Positions 40,419 to 49,548 of a stretch of DNA of 64,000 nt are shown one piece after another (positions within the stretch are counted from its first letter, which is position 1; every line of letters begins with the position of its first letter). The translations under genes were made by a program, and so were the position numbers. The stretch is taken from positions 62,001-126,000 of the forward strand of contig JBMNVR010000001.1 in assembly GCA_050946935.1 (NCBI GenBank). The letters are read 5' to 3'. This DNA is from UQRS01 sp050946935. Its GTDB lineage: Bacteria > Bacillota > Clostridia > Oscillospirales > Acutalibacteraceae. The notes under the pieces are model-generated. The model had not been told where the DNA came from. It worked only from the letters and a program-made list of their open reading frames with translations, and did no database searches.

Positions 40419-41667
40419 TCAGAATGCGTCGTATTCCCGTGCGACGGAACAGTATAGAAGGATTGGTGTCGAGCCGGAGGCAGCGCTCGAGCGCCTGGCC
40501 GGTATCCCGGTCTCGGTGCACTGCTGGCAGGGAGATGACGTCCGCGGGTTTGAGGGGAGCGACACGCTGACCGGCGGAATCGCCGCGACCGGAGACTATC
40601 CCGGCCGGGCCGGGAATGCAGCCGAACTGATGGCCGATTTTGACGCCGCTATGCGGCTGGTTCCGGGAAAAAAGCGGATCAATCTCCATGCCTCCTATGC
40701 GATTACGGAGCGGCCGGTGGAGCGGGATGCCCTGCTGCCCGAGCATTTCGCCGCATGGGTGGATTTTGCGAGGGAACGAGGCTATGGGATTGATTTCAAC
40801 CCGACCTTTTTCTCTCACCCGATGGCGGCCGACAACCTCACCCTCTCCCACCCGGACGAGAATGTGCGGCGCTTCTGGATCCGGCACGGCAAGGCCTGCC
40901 GCCGCATCGCCGCCTATTTTGGGGAGGCGCTCGGCACCCCGAGCCTTTGCAACATATGGATTCCCGACGGATATAAAAACACGCCGGCCGACCGGCTTTC
41001 GCCCCGTCTGCGTCTGAAGGCGAGCCTGGATGAGATTTACGCCGACCGCTACGACCCGCGGTACATTGTCGACTCGGTCGAGAGCAAGGTGTTTGGCCTC
41101 GGGCTGGAGGCTTATACCGTCGGTTCGTCGGAATTTTATCTGAACTATGCCGCCCGGAAAGAGGGGGTTTACAACCTGCTGGATAACGGGCACTATCATC
41201 CGGATGAGAAGGTGAGCGACAAAATCTCGGCCATGCTGGCCTTTTGCGACCGGCTGCCGCTGCACGTGACCCGGCCGCTCCACTGGGACAGCGACCACGT
41301 CGTTTTGCTGGAGGATGAGCTGCTCGCTATCGCGGGGGAGATCGTCGCCGCAAACGCGGAGGATAAGGTGATGATCGGCCTTGACTACTTTGATGCGAGC
41401 ATCAACCGGGTCGCCGCCTGGGTGATCGGGACGCGGAATATGCAAAAGGCACTGCTGCACGCCCTGCTGACTCCCTGGGACGACCTGAGCCGGATGCAGG
41501 AGACGGGGGATTTTACTGCCCTTCTCGCCGCCGGGGAGGATCAGAAAACCCTCCCGTTCGGCGAAATCTGGGCCGAATACTGCCGTCGGCAGGACGTGCC
41601 GGCTGACGGCGAGTGGTACGCGCACGTGCGGGAATATGAGGAAACCGTTCTTAAAAAAAGGGGCTGA
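40411..41667 (+). CDS. rhaA: L-rhamnose isomerase
   Basis: 418 residues from TTG 40411, with GGAAGGAG about 9 nt upstream; GTG 40402 is too close to it. The protein matches RhaA in length and in blocks such as SVHCWQGDDVRGFEGSD, FNPTFFSHPMAADNLTLSHPDE (metal-site region), VESKVFGLGLEAYTVGS and HVTRPLHWDSDHVV. It converts L-rhamnose to L-rhamnulose with Mn2+. Second gene of the operon. Confidence 0.95.
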   Translation: MNNQNASYSRATEQYRRIGVEPEAALERLAGIPVSVHCWQGDDVRGFEGSDTLTGGIAATGDYPGRAGNAAELMADFDAAMRLVPGKKRINLHASYAITERPVERDALLPEHFAAWVDFARERGYGIDFNPTFFSHPMAADNLTLSHPDENVRRFWIRHGKACRRIAAYFGEALGTPSLCNIWIPDGYKNTPADRLSPRLRLKASLDEIYADRYDPRYIVDSVESKVFGLGLEAYTVGSSEFYLNYAARKEGVYNLLDNGHYHPDEKVSDKISAMLAFCDRLPLHVTRPLHWDSDHVVLLEDELLAIAGEIVAANAEDKVMIGLDYFDASINRVAAWVIGTRNMQKALLHALLTPWDDLSRMQETGDFTALLAAGEDQKTLPFGEIWAEYCRRQDVPADGEWYAHVREYEETVLKKRG

Positions 41668-41675
41668 AGGAAGAT

Positions 41676-42497
41676 ATGGAGATTTTGGAAAACAGCGCCG
41701 TCCGGGGTTTTATCCGCATGTGCGGCGACGGCTGGCGGCAGGGTTGGCATGAGCGCAACGGCGGTAACCTCACCTATCGCATGACGGCGGAGGAGGCGGA
41801 CGCCTGCCGTCCGGGCTTTGATTACAGCCGGCCGTTCGTTCCGATGGGGGTGGAGGCAAAGAGCCTCGCCGGGGAATGCTTTCTCACGACCGGGAGCGGA
41901 AAATTCCTCCGCAATGTGGAGGAGGCGCCGGCCGAAAACATCGGCATTGTCGAAATAAACGACAGGGGAGACGCTTGGCGGATCGTCTGGGGCCTTTTGA
42001 ACGGGGCGCGCCCGACCAGCGAGTTTCCGAGTCATTTTCTCAACCACAGCGTCAAGGCGGCGGCCGATCCCAGCTACCGGGTGATTTACCACGCCCACAC
42101 GCCCAGCCTGATTGCGCTGACCTATGTTCTTCCGCTGACGGCGCGGGAGTTCAGCCGCGTCCTCTGGCAGAGTGCGACCGAGTGTCCGGTGGTTTTTCCC
42201 GGCGGGGTCGGCGTGGTCGGGTGGATGGTGCCCGGCGGAGCGGAGATTGCGCTGGCGACCTCTGAACAGATGCGGTCGTTCGACGCGGTGGTTTGGGCGC
42301 ATCACGGCCTCTTCTGCGCGGGACCGGACTTTGATACGACCTTCGGCTTGATGCACACGATCGAAAAGGCGGCCGACATCTATGTCCGGGCGAGGAGCAC
42401 CGGCCTTCCCATCCGGCAGACCATCACGGACGACAATCTGCGGGCGATCGCCCGGGAATTCGGCGTCACGCTGCGGGAGGAGTTTCTGGATGAGTGA
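41676..42497 (+). CDS. rhaD: Rhamnulose-1-phosphate aldolase
   Basis: 273 residues from ATG 41676 (GAAGGAAG upstream), 8 nt after rhaA. Class II aldolase features: RNGGNLTYR, FLTTGSGKFLRN, the zinc-binding HAHTPS (two His) and WAHHGLFCAG. It splits L-rhamnulose-1-phosphate into dihydroxyacetone phosphate and L-lactaldehyde, completing the pathway begun by rhaA and rhaB. No rhamnose transporter or regulator is in the window. Confidence 0.95.
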   Translation: MEILENSAVRGFIRMCGDGWRQGWHERNGGNLTYRMTAEEADACRPGFDYSRPFVPMGVEAKSLAGECFLTTGSGKFLRNVEEAPAENIGIVEINDRGDAWRIVWGLLNGARPTSEFPSHFLNHSVKAAADPSYRVIYHAHTPSLIALTYVLPLTAREFSRVLWQSATECPVVFPGGVGVVGWMVPGGAEIALATSEQMRSFDAVVWAHHGLFCAGPDFDTTFGLMHTIEKAADIYVRARSTGLPIRQTITDDNLRAIAREFGVTLREEFLDE

Positions 42498-42967
42498 CGC
42501 GGCTCCCCGTTTCTGACAGCCGCAAAAAATGGGGGAAAGATCGCTTGAGAGTAGGAATTTCGATTCCCTTTAGTTCCATTAGAACAGATGCAGACGTTTG
42601 GGCATAAAGTTGAAACGCATAGCAAAGGCAGAGTAAATTTTACGTTTGTACAAAGCGAAAACCTTTGCGCGCGGCCGGAAAAAGACAGAGCCAAAGGCCA
42701 TCGCCCCCTTGGCTCAAAGTCAGATAAAAAACGAATAAAGCGCGGCAAGGGCCGAGGTCGAGATCAATGACAACCCGGTAGAAAACAAAAAGCCAGTCAA
42801 CCGCGCTTCCCCTTCCTAACCGACCAGAGAGAAAAACCCCCCGGAACCTGGCGGACAGGGGCAAGATTAAAGCAAAAATAGAATTATTTTTGCAAGGAGT
42901 GCGATGGATTTTATATCCCGGCCGGTATGGCGGGCTGCGCTTTTGTGTACGGGGCATACCAAAAATA
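42498..42967. other. Gene-free stretch with paired inverted repeats
   Basis: No convincing gene. Inverted pairs GAGCCAAAGG/CCTTGGCTC (42688 and 42707) and AAGCGCGG/CCGCGCTT (42738 and 42801) suggest a structured RNA region, family not recognised. A small frame with a ribosome site (ATG 42904) would read through the terminator and is considered spurious. Confidence 0.4.
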
Positions 42968-43008
42968 AAAACCCCGGCGGTTGGCTTTTGTCCAACCGCC
43001 GGGGTTTT
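42968..43008. terminator. Bidirectional terminator between rhaD and apt
   Basis: AAAACCCCGGCGGTTGG (42968-42984) pairs perfectly with 42992-43008 (17-bp stem, 7-nt loop); A-run and T-run on either side serve both the rha operon and apt. Confidence 0.92.
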
Positions 43009-43061
43009 GCCGTGCTGAATAAAATTTTCAGGGAAAATCTGCACCGGGGGAAAATTCCACG

Positions 43062-43586
43062 TTACGCGCCGTCGTAGGCGAGGATACTCTCAACATCATA
43101 TCCTGCCAGGCGCGCCCGGCCGTTCAGCCCCTTCAGCTCGATCAGAAACAGGATTTTGACCACACGGCCGCCGAGTGCCTCAATCAGCCGGACGATTGCG
43201 CCGGTCGTGCCGCCGGTGGCTAAAAGGTCGTCGAAGATTACGACCCGGTCGCCCGGCCGGATGGCCTGACGGTGCATCTCAAGCACGGCGCTTCCGTATT
43301 CGAGATCATATGCCTCGGAAACGGTGGCGCAGGGAAGCTTGCCCGGTTTGCGCACCGCGACGAACGGTTTGTGCAGATTATAAGCCAGCGGCATGCCGAA
43401 CAAAAAACCTCTGGATTCGGGCGCGGCAACGCGGTCGAAATCGAGGCCGGACAGCTTCTCCTGCAAAGAATCCACTGCCAGGCGGATGCCGTCCGCACTG
43501 TCCAAAATGCCGGTGACATCGCGGAAGAGCACGCCCGGTTTTGGAAAATCCGGTATTGTTCGCAGATAAGGTTCAATCGAATTCAT
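43062..43586 (-). CDS. apt: Adenine phosphoribosyltransferase
   Basis: 174 residues from ATG 43586 (AGAGGA upstream; the in-frame ATG at 43598 is less well placed). The Apt pattern is clear: IPDFPKPGVLFRDVT, APESRGFLFG, and the PRPP-binding VVIFDDLLATGGTTGA. It converts adenine plus PRPP to AMP for purine salvage. Confidence 0.95.
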   Translation of the reverse strand: MNSIEPYLRTIPDFPKPGVLFRDVTGILDSADGIRLAVDSLQEKLSGLDFDRVAAPESRGFLFGMPLAYNLHKPFVAVRKPGKLPCATVSEAYDLEYGSAVLEMHRQAIRPGDRVVIFDDLLATGGTTGAIVRLIEALGGRVVKILFLIELKGLNGRARLAGYDVESILAYDGA

Positions 43587-43733
43587 ATTGTACACCATCC
43601 TCTTTGATTTCTGATTCAGACTTGCCTGTTCTGCGGAGGGCTGAAGAGCGCCTGCGTCAGCCGGTCGGCTGCCTCAGCGTCCTCATACGCGACTGGTCGA
43701 TGGGAAGTTACAGGCCGGCGGAATTCACATTGT

Positions 43734-44038
43734 CTATTTCCTTTCGTTTGCAAGACAAAGCAACTCCTGAGCCTTGTCCGGCGCACTGCAGGGAACATAA
43801 TAGTCGCAGCGGTCGTAGGCCTGTGGCATGACATAATTGTATGTAATCATGCGGTTTTTCAAAAAAGGAATTTTGTCGTCGTTCAGCAGATTTTCCAGCA
43901 ACCCGGCCGGAATCCCCTCCAGGGTTGAGAGGAAAACGGGATCGTTTCCCTCCGCCGGACGGGTTTTTTGTATCCGCAGGAGGGGCAGCGTTTTTCCTCC
44001 TCCCCGAGGGCCAGCCGGCAGCGTTCGCAGCAGAGCAT
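43734..44038 (-). pseudogene. Zinc-ribbon protein gene with a one-base frameshift
   Basis: Starts at ATG 44038 (GGGGAGG 8 nt upstream) with CERCRLALGEEEKRCPSCGY, then continues only after a -1 shift as GNDPVFLSTLEGIPAGLLEN to VMPQAYDRCDYYVPCSAPDKAQ and stops at 43734. The shift falls in an A6 run of the message (43964-43969), next to the CPSC ribbon. One missing A would restore about 101 residues of a zinc-ribbon protein with a DUF2007-like C-terminal part. It could be a sequencing error, a true mutation or a programmed frameshift. Confidence 0.7.
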
Positions 44039-44113
44039 GTGAAAAACCTCCCCGACTTTTTCGTTATGCAGGAAATCCGTTTGGGATGTGGACGGGTATG
44101 AAAGGCGGGCGGG

Positions 44114-45511
44114 CTATATCCGGCTCCATTTGACGCCGTCCTTGGTGTCCTCAAGCTGGATGCCCATCTCCTTCAACTGGTCGCGGATGGCGTCGGCCGT
44201 CGCAAAATCACGGTTTTTGCGTGCCTCGCTCCGCTGGGCGATCAGCGCCTCCACCTGCGCGTCCAGGGAGTCCTCCTGCACATTGTAGAGCAGCCCCAGT
44301 ACCCCGCACAGCTCATCAAAGAGGGCGAGCGCCGCCTCTAACTGGTTTTTGGTCGCCCCGCCGGAGACGGCCAGCGTGTTGCACTCCCGTGCAAGTCCGA
44401 AGACGGCCGCCAGCGCGTCGGCCGTGTTGAGGTCGTCCTCCATCGCTGCGGTGAATTCCGCCCGCCGGACAGCCAGAAAATCCGGGATGTCGGCTGCCTC
44501 CTCCCCCGCGTGGGAGATGGCGAAGGTCAGATTTTCCCGGCAGGTGTACAGTCGTTCAAGGGCGTTTTTGCTCTGCTCTAAAATATCGAGGCTGTAGTTG
44601 ATCGGGCTGCGGTAGTGTGAGGCGATCATGATGTACCGGATCGGCTCATAGCCGAATTTCTCTGCTACCTCCCGCACGGTGAAAAAGTTGCCGAGCGATT
44701 TGGACATTTTGCGGTTGTCGACGTTGATGTAGCCGTTGTGCATCCAGTAATGGGAAAACGCGCAACCGTTGGCACACTCGGACTGGGCAATCTCATTCTC
44801 ATGATGGGGGAAGATCAGATCCTTGCCGCCGCAGTGGACGTCGATCGTTTTGCCGAGGTAGCGTCCCGCCATGGCCGAGCATTCGATATGCCAGCCTGGC
44901 CGCCCGTCCCCCCAAGGGGAGGGCCAGGACGGCTCTCCCGGCTTGGCCCCCTTCCAGAGGCAGAAATCCATCGGATCCTCCTTCACGGCGGTGTCGGCGT
45001 CGCTGACCCGCTCGCTCGCGCCGGCCTGCAGCTCCTCGAGCGGCTGGTGGGAGAGCTTGCCATAGCCGTCGAATTTTCCCGCCCGGAAATAGACGTCGCC
45101 GCCGGCGGGATAGGCATAGCCCTTTTCTATAAGGCTGCCGATCAGGGAGAGGATGGCGTCGATATTTTCGGTCGCGCGGGGGTGGACGGTCGCCTTGCGG
45201 ATATTAAGGCCGTTGGCGTCGGTCCAGAATTCCGCAATGTAGCGTTCGGCTACCTCGGGCACGGTGATGCCCTCCTCGTTGGCCTTTTTGATCAGCTTGT
45301 CGTCGATGTCGGTGAAATTCTGGACGAAGTTGACCCGGTAGCCCCGCCATTCCAGATACCGGCGCAGCACGTCGAACACGCAGAGCGGCCGGGCGTTGCC
45401 GATGTGGATGAAATTATAGACCGTCGGCCCGCAGGCGTAGATGGAGACCTCCCCCTCTTTCAAGGGGACAAGCTCCTCTTTGGTGCGGGTCAGGGTGTTG
45501 AAGATTTTCAT
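44114..45511 (-). CDS. cysS: Cysteinyl-tRNA synthetase
   Basis: 465 residues from ATG 45511 (AAAGGA upstream). YACGPTVYNFIHIGNARP carries the zinc-ligand Cys and the HIGH-type signature; HCGGKDLIFPHHENEIAQSE and KMSKSLGNF complete class Ia synthetase features. It charges tRNA-Cys. Upstream lies cysE, and the pair is controlled by a T-box that senses tRNA-Cys. Confidence 0.96.
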   Translation of the reverse strand: MKIFNTLTRTKEELVPLKEGEVSIYACGPTVYNFIHIGNARPLCVFDVLRRYLEWRGYRVNFVQNFTDIDDKLIKKANEEGITVPEVAERYIAEFWTDANGLNIRKATVHPRATENIDAILSLIGSLIEKGYAYPAGGDVYFRAGKFDGYGKLSHQPLEELQAGASERVSDADTAVKEDPMDFCLWKGAKPGEPSWPSPWGDGRPGWHIECSAMAGRYLGKTIDVHCGGKDLIFPHHENEIAQSECANGCAFSHYWMHNGYINVDNRKMSKSLGNFFTVREVAEKFGYEPIRYIMIASHYRSPINYSLDILEQSKNALERLYTCRENLTFAISHAGEEAADIPDFLAVRRAEFTAAMEDDLNTADALAAVFGLARECNTLAVSGGATKNQLEAALALFDELCGVLGLLYNVQEDSLDAQVEALIAQRSEARKNRDFATADAIRDQLKEMGIQLEDTKDGVKWSRI

Positions 45512-45643
45512 ATCGTATGCCATTCCTTTCTTTCGGCGGGTGTTTTGCAGCAACTCCTGTTTTTTGTGTTCGGGCTGCCGGGGTCTTTGCCGGGAGAGCG
45601 GGCGGCGCCCGGCGGTTTTGGTTTTGCGGGTGGCCGCCCTTGT

Positions 45644-46306
45644 TTATTTTTGCTCTTTCGGATTTTTTCGGGAGTCTTCCCCGTCGGCCAGCACCTTTTC
45701 CAGCAGGTCGATGCGGTGCTGCAACCGGCACAGCTCCTGCGCGACCGGGTCGGGCATGTGCACCTGATCCATCATCGGACAGACCCGGACGCCGTTTTGC
45801 TTGACCACCCGGGCGGGTACGCCGACGACGGTCGAGTTGGGGGGGACCTCCTCCAGCACGACGGCACCTGCCGCGATGCGGGAGTTGTCCCCAACCTTAA
45901 AGGGACCGAGCACCTTGGCGCCCGAGCTGATCATGACATTGTTGCCGATGGTTGGATGCCGCTTGCCGGTATCCTTCCCCGTACCGCCTAGGGTCACACC
46001 CTGATAAATCAGGACATCGTCGCCAACCTCGGCCGTTTCTCCGATGACGACACCGGTGCCATGGTCGATAAAGAGGCGGCGGCCGATTTTTGCGGCCGGA
46101 TGAATCTCGATCCCGGTTTTCCGCACAGCCCGCTGGGAGATCCAGCGGGCCAGAAATTTCAGGTTATGCCGGTAGAACCAGTTGGCCCTCCGGTGCATTC
46201 GCACAGCGCGCAGACCGGGGTAGAGCAGCAATATCTCCAACGCGCTGCGGGCGGCTGGATCATGCTCCCGGGCGGCGGCAATATCCTCTTTTATATTTTT
46301 AAACAC
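45644..46306 (-). CDS. cysE: Serine O-acetyltransferase
   Basis: 220 residues, started at GTG 46306 (VFKNIKEDIAAAREHDPAARS); the frame extends upstream but without support. N-terminal helical domain followed by hexapeptide-repeat left-handed helix: IHPAAKIGRRLFIDHGTGVVIGETAEVGDDV, HPTIGNNVMISSGAKVLG. The DHGTGVVIGET block holds the active site His. It makes O-acetylserine, the precursor of cysteine. A C-terminal ~50-residue extension is hydrophilic and Lys-rich. Confidence 0.95.
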   Translation of the reverse strand: MFKNIKEDIAAAREHDPAARSALEILLLYPGLRAVRMHRRANWFYRHNLKFLARWISQRAVRKTGIEIHPAAKIGRRLFIDHGTGVVIGETAEVGDDVLIYQGVTLGGTGKDTGKRHPTIGNNVMISSGAKVLGPFKVGDNSRIAAGAVVLEEVPPNSTVVGVPARVVKQNGVRVCPMMDQVHMPDPVAQELCRLQHRIDLLEKVLADGEDSRKNPKEQK

Positions 46307-46423
46307 AGTATCACCATTCTTTCCTTTGGGACAAAAATTGTTTTTGCAGCGCACATCTCACAAAAGACATATAGGCTGCTGAAAGGTGCGGGACGTGCGG
46401 AGGAGATTTGCGTGTATTCTGCA

Positions 46424-46690
46424 CAAAAAAGAAAAAGCGCCCCCATTGTCCCCAAAAGGGGCAACGGAGGCGATGTGTTTTACACCACGGTTCCACTCCT
46501 GTTTTTCGCTCAAATGGGCGGTAACGGCGCCGGGCCGCGCACGGATACTGCCGGACCGGCCGGGTTCCCCCTGCGTGCTATCGGGTGCATTCTCCGTCCC
46601 GCGGTTGCAAAGGCGCTTACAGCCGGCGGCGCCTACTCTCTTTTGCAAAAGCGGTGGGGCGGGTACTTCTCCCGAATCGCTGCATTTACC
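46424..46690 (-). promoter_or_regulatory. T-box riboswitch (cysteine) upstream of cysE-cysS
   Basis: The T-box core GGAGTGGAACCGTGG lies at 46485-46499 on the minus strand, followed by a terminator stem (46437-46474, GCCTCCGTTGCCCC arm) and a U-run near 46424-46436. Upstream, a TGC triplet (46587-46589) in the GAGAATGCACC context fits the specifier for tRNA-Cys, matching the downstream genes. Uncharged tRNA-Cys would favour the antiterminator. Confidence 0.85.
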
Positions 46691-46693
46691 TAT

Positions 46694-46722
46694 ATTATAT
46701 GTCAAAAGGGTCAAAATGTCCA
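46694..46722 (-). promoter_or_regulatory. cysE-cysS operon promoter
   Basis: Minus strand TGGACA (46717-46722), 17 nt, TATAAT (46694-46699); start of transcription near 46687, at the beginning of the T-box leader. Confidence 0.75.
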
Positions 46723-46822
46723 TACCCAATCTTTGTATCGCAAAAGGAGGAGCTCCGGCGGCTTTGGTGTTCTGCGGCGGGCTCAAGTCTGGCGGACAAA
46801 CTTTGTAAACAGGACGAGGCCC

Positions 46823-47398
46823 TTATCGGTTTGTGTTGATGAAACCGGCGTTGTCCCGGAGGTAAATCGCACCCGAAAGCAGGGTCATCCCGGCCGAAAG
46901 CCAGAGGAGCACGGCCGACAGAACATACAGAATATCGGGGAGGATTCCCGGCGTGGCGGAGAGATCGCCCGCTACGTAATAGACCAGTGTCGTGATGATA
47001 GCCGTCATCTGACAGACCGTTTTGGCCTTGCCCCAGATGTTGGCGGCGATAACCCGTCCGCTGCCGGCAGCGGTCAGCCGCAGCGAGGTGATGAGAAACT
47101 CCCTCGTTAAAACGATCATGGTGATCCAGACGACGCCGCAGCCGAAATCCAGCCAGATGAAGCCGAGAAAAGCGGCGGTGGTCAGCATTTTATCGGCCAG
47201 CGGGTCGAGAAATTTCCCGAAATCGGTGACCAGCCCGCGGCTGCGGGCAATTTTTCCGTCCGCCAGATCGGTGAGCGAGGCGGCGATAAACACCAGCAGC
47301 GCCAGCAGGAAATGTCCGGGAAAACGGATGGTCAGCAGCGCGAGAAAGACCGGCGCCAGCAAAATACGCAGTACAGTCAGTTTGTTTGGCAGATTCAT
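46823..47398 (-). CDS. pgsA: CDP-diacylglycerol-glycerol-3-phosphate 3-phosphatidyltransferase
   Basis: 191 residues from ATG 47398. The CDP-alcohol phosphatidyltransferase signature DLADGKIARSRGLVTDFGKFLDPLADK (D-x2-DG-x2-AR-x8-G-x3-D-x3-D) occurs after about 40 residues; four to six membrane helices. It makes phosphatidylglycerophosphate for phosphatidylglycerol. In the same run as rimO, recX and recA, an order common in Firmicutes. Confidence 0.93.
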   Translation of the reverse strand: MNLPNKLTVLRILLAPVFLALLTIRFPGHFLLALLVFIAASLTDLADGKIARSRGLVTDFGKFLDPLADKMLTTAAFLGFIWLDFGCGVVWITMIVLTREFLITSLRLTAAGSGRVIAANIWGKAKTVCQMTAIITTLVYYVAGDLSATPGILPDILYVLSAVLLWLSAGMTLLSGAIYLRDNAGFINTNR

Positions 47399-47432
47399 CC
47401 TGCTTTCCTCCTTTTCATTCTGATTTTCATCT

Positions 47433-48758
47433 TTATACAAGCTCGCCCAGCAGGTCGTATTCAATCGTGTCGTTGATCCGCACCAGGACAAAGGATCCGA
47501 CCTCCAACGGACGCGGGGAGAGAAAGAACACCTTGCCGTCGATATCCGGCGCGTCGGCCGCGCTCCGGCCAAAATAGCAGCGGATATAGCTGTCGTACCC
47601 CTCTACCAGTACCTCGAGCGTCTTTCCCTGTTTTTCGGCGTTCCTTTCGGCGGAGATGGTTAGCTGGTCGTTCATGATATTTTCCATCCGATCCTGGCGC
47701 ACCTGCGCCTCCACCTGATCGGGGAAATCGGCGGCCGGCGTCCCTTCCTCCGCCGAGTAGGCGAAGCAGCCCAGCCGATCAAAACGGATTTCACGCACAA
47801 ACTCGGCCAGGGAGGTGAAGGCTGCCTCATCCTCGCCGGGGAAGCCGGTGATCAGGGTGGTGCGCAGCGTAACGCCGGGCAGCTTTGCCCGGATATGGGA
47901 CAGCAGCGCGGTCAGGCTCTCCCGGTCGCCGGTGCGGTTCATGCGGCGCAGAATCTCCCCGTCGCAGTGCTGTAAAGGAATATCGAGATAGGGCACCAGC
48001 TTTTCTTCCCCGGCGATGGTGTCAAGTAGCCGGTCGGTGATCCGGTCGGGATAGGTGTAGAGGGTGCGGATCCAGTGCAGCCCCTCGATCTCGCAGAGCT
48101 TTTGCAGCAGTTCGGCCAGCTTGGGCTCGCCATATAGATCGGCGCCGTAGCCGGTGGTGTCCTGTGCGACGACGATCAGTTCCTTTACCCCGCCGACGGC
48201 GAGGCGGCGGGCTTCGGCCAGCACCTCCTCCATCGGGCGGCTTCGGAAGCGGCCGCGGATCGCGGGAATAGCGCAATAGGTGCAGCAGTTGTCGCATCCA
48301 TCCGCCACCTTGAGATAGGCGGTATAAGGCGGTGTGGTCAGTATCCGGCCACCGTCCATCAGCAGATCTTCCGCCGGGGCGTAGGCATTGGCTGTTTTGC
48401 CCTCCAGCGCGGAAGAAACGAGGGATACGATCTCCGCGTTCCGGCCGATGCCGACCACCAGGTCGACCTCCGGGATCAGGCTGGTGATCTCGTCCCGGTA
48501 GCGTTCGGCCAGGCAGCCGGTAACAATCAGCGCCTTGAGGCTGCCGCTGGTTTTATAGGCGGCAACCTCTAAAATATTCTCGATCGCCTCGGTCTTGGCT
48601 TCCTCAATAAAGCCGCAGGTATTGACGATGACTGCGTCGGCCTGCGCCTCATCCGACGTGATCTCAAACCCGGCGTCGGCCAAACGGGCGAGCATCTGCT
48701 CGGCGTCAATCTGATTTTTCGGACATCCTAAGGACACCATTCCGATTTTTGCGGTCAT
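47433..48758 (-). CDS. rimO: Ribosomal protein S12 methylthiotransferase
   Basis: 441 residues from ATG 48758 (AAGGAT upstream). N-terminal MTTase domain with MVSLGCPKNQIDAE and two further Cys; radical SAM domain with CDNCCTYCAIPAIRG (CxxxCxxC-type cluster); C-terminal TRAM domain from about residue 375. It methylthiolates an Asp of ribosomal protein S12. Belongs to the rimO-pgsA pair. Confidence 0.94.
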   Translation of the reverse strand: MTAKIGMVSLGCPKNQIDAEQMLARLADAGFEITSDEAQADAVIVNTCGFIEEAKTEAIENILEVAAYKTSGSLKALIVTGCLAERYRDEITSLIPEVDLVVGIGRNAEIVSLVSSALEGKTANAYAPAEDLLMDGGRILTTPPYTAYLKVADGCDNCCTYCAIPAIRGRFRSRPMEEVLAEARRLAVGGVKELIVVAQDTTGYGADLYGEPKLAELLQKLCEIEGLHWIRTLYTYPDRITDRLLDTIAGEEKLVPYLDIPLQHCDGEILRRMNRTGDRESLTALLSHIRAKLPGVTLRTTLITGFPGEDEAAFTSLAEFVREIRFDRLGCFAYSAEEGTPAADFPDQVEAQVRQDRMENIMNDQLTISAERNAEKQGKTLEVLVEGYDSYIRCYFGRSAADAPDIDGKVFFLSPRPLEVGSFVLVRINDTIEYDLLGELV

Positions 48759-48870
48759 GTGATTCAATCATCCTTTTTATATTTGTGTATGCGAAACGTT
48801 CGGTATGCGCTGCGGTTTTTAAGGAGCTTTTTGTTATCTTGCGCGAGGAAGACGCCGGTTGTCCGATTAT

Positions 48871-49548
48871 CTACCAATCCTCCATCTCCTCTGAAAGATA
48901 AGGGCGCAGAGCGGCGCGGATATCGCCGTAGGCAAAGCCGCGGCGGGCCAGCGCGGCCGTTACCCGACGCACCCCCTTCTCGTCCGAGAGGCTGCGTCGG
49001 TATTTTTGTTCGATCAGTTCCCGGAGCTGCTCGGCCGGATCGGGGGAGAGGGTTTCCACTGCCTGCTCGACCGTTTCGCGCGGGAGGCCTCTGGCTGTCA
49101 TTTGATATATCGCGTCCCGGGCCGAGACCTTTTTGACAAACAGAAGCTGTTCGGCCAGCCGGGCGGCGTAAGCCTCATCGTTGATCAGGCCAAGCTCTTC
49201 CATCCGTCGGGCGGCGGCGCAGGCCGCGGCGCGGCCGAAATCGGGCGCCAGCTTTTGCGACAGCTCGGCGGCGGCGTAGTCCCGGCCCGAAAGCAGCCAG
49301 AGCGCCCGGCTTTTGGCCCGGGCAAAGTCTGAACGCTCGATCAGGGTCAGCAGCGCCTCTTCGGTCAGTTCCGTGCCGGGAGCCAGCCCCGCCTCCTCCG
49401 CTGTGCCGCGGTCGAGGAGGAGCAGGCCGGCTGAATCCAGCCGGCGGGCGGGGGGCAGCTCGTCGCCGAGCGGGAGATCCTCTCCCGCTCGGTCAAAGCT
49501 GACGGCGACGAGCTGTTTCCTCCGGGTTGAGAGGCAGAGGATCCGCAT
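48871..49548 (-). CDS. recX: Regulatory protein RecX
   Basis: 225 residues from ATG 49548, overlapping the recA stop by one base (TGATG). The RecX three-helix repeats are visible: SRALWLLSGRDYAAAELSQKL, AARRMEELGLINDEAYAARLAEQ and GLPRETVEQAVETL. RecX modulates RecA filament activity. Overlap with recA indicates coupled translation. Confidence 0.92.
   Translation of the reverse strand: MRILCLSTRRKQLVAVSFDRAGEDLPLGDELPPARRLDSAGLLLLDRGTAEEAGLAPGTELTEEALLTLIERSDFARAKSRALWLLSGRDYAAAELSQKLAPDFGRAAACAAARRMEELGLINDEAYAARLAEQLLFVKKVSARDAIYQMTARGLPRETVEQAVETLSPDPAEQLRELIEQKYRRSLSDEKGVRRVTAALARRGFAYGDIRAALRPYLSEEMEDW

Noticed and set aside
42904..43056. Small frame with AAGGAG near 42904
   Set aside because: It reads through a perfect 17-bp terminator hairpin and into the 3' end of apt.
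46061..47110. Long plus-strand open frame of 349 codons
   Set aside because: It is antisense to cysE, the T-box leader and pgsA and has no family features.
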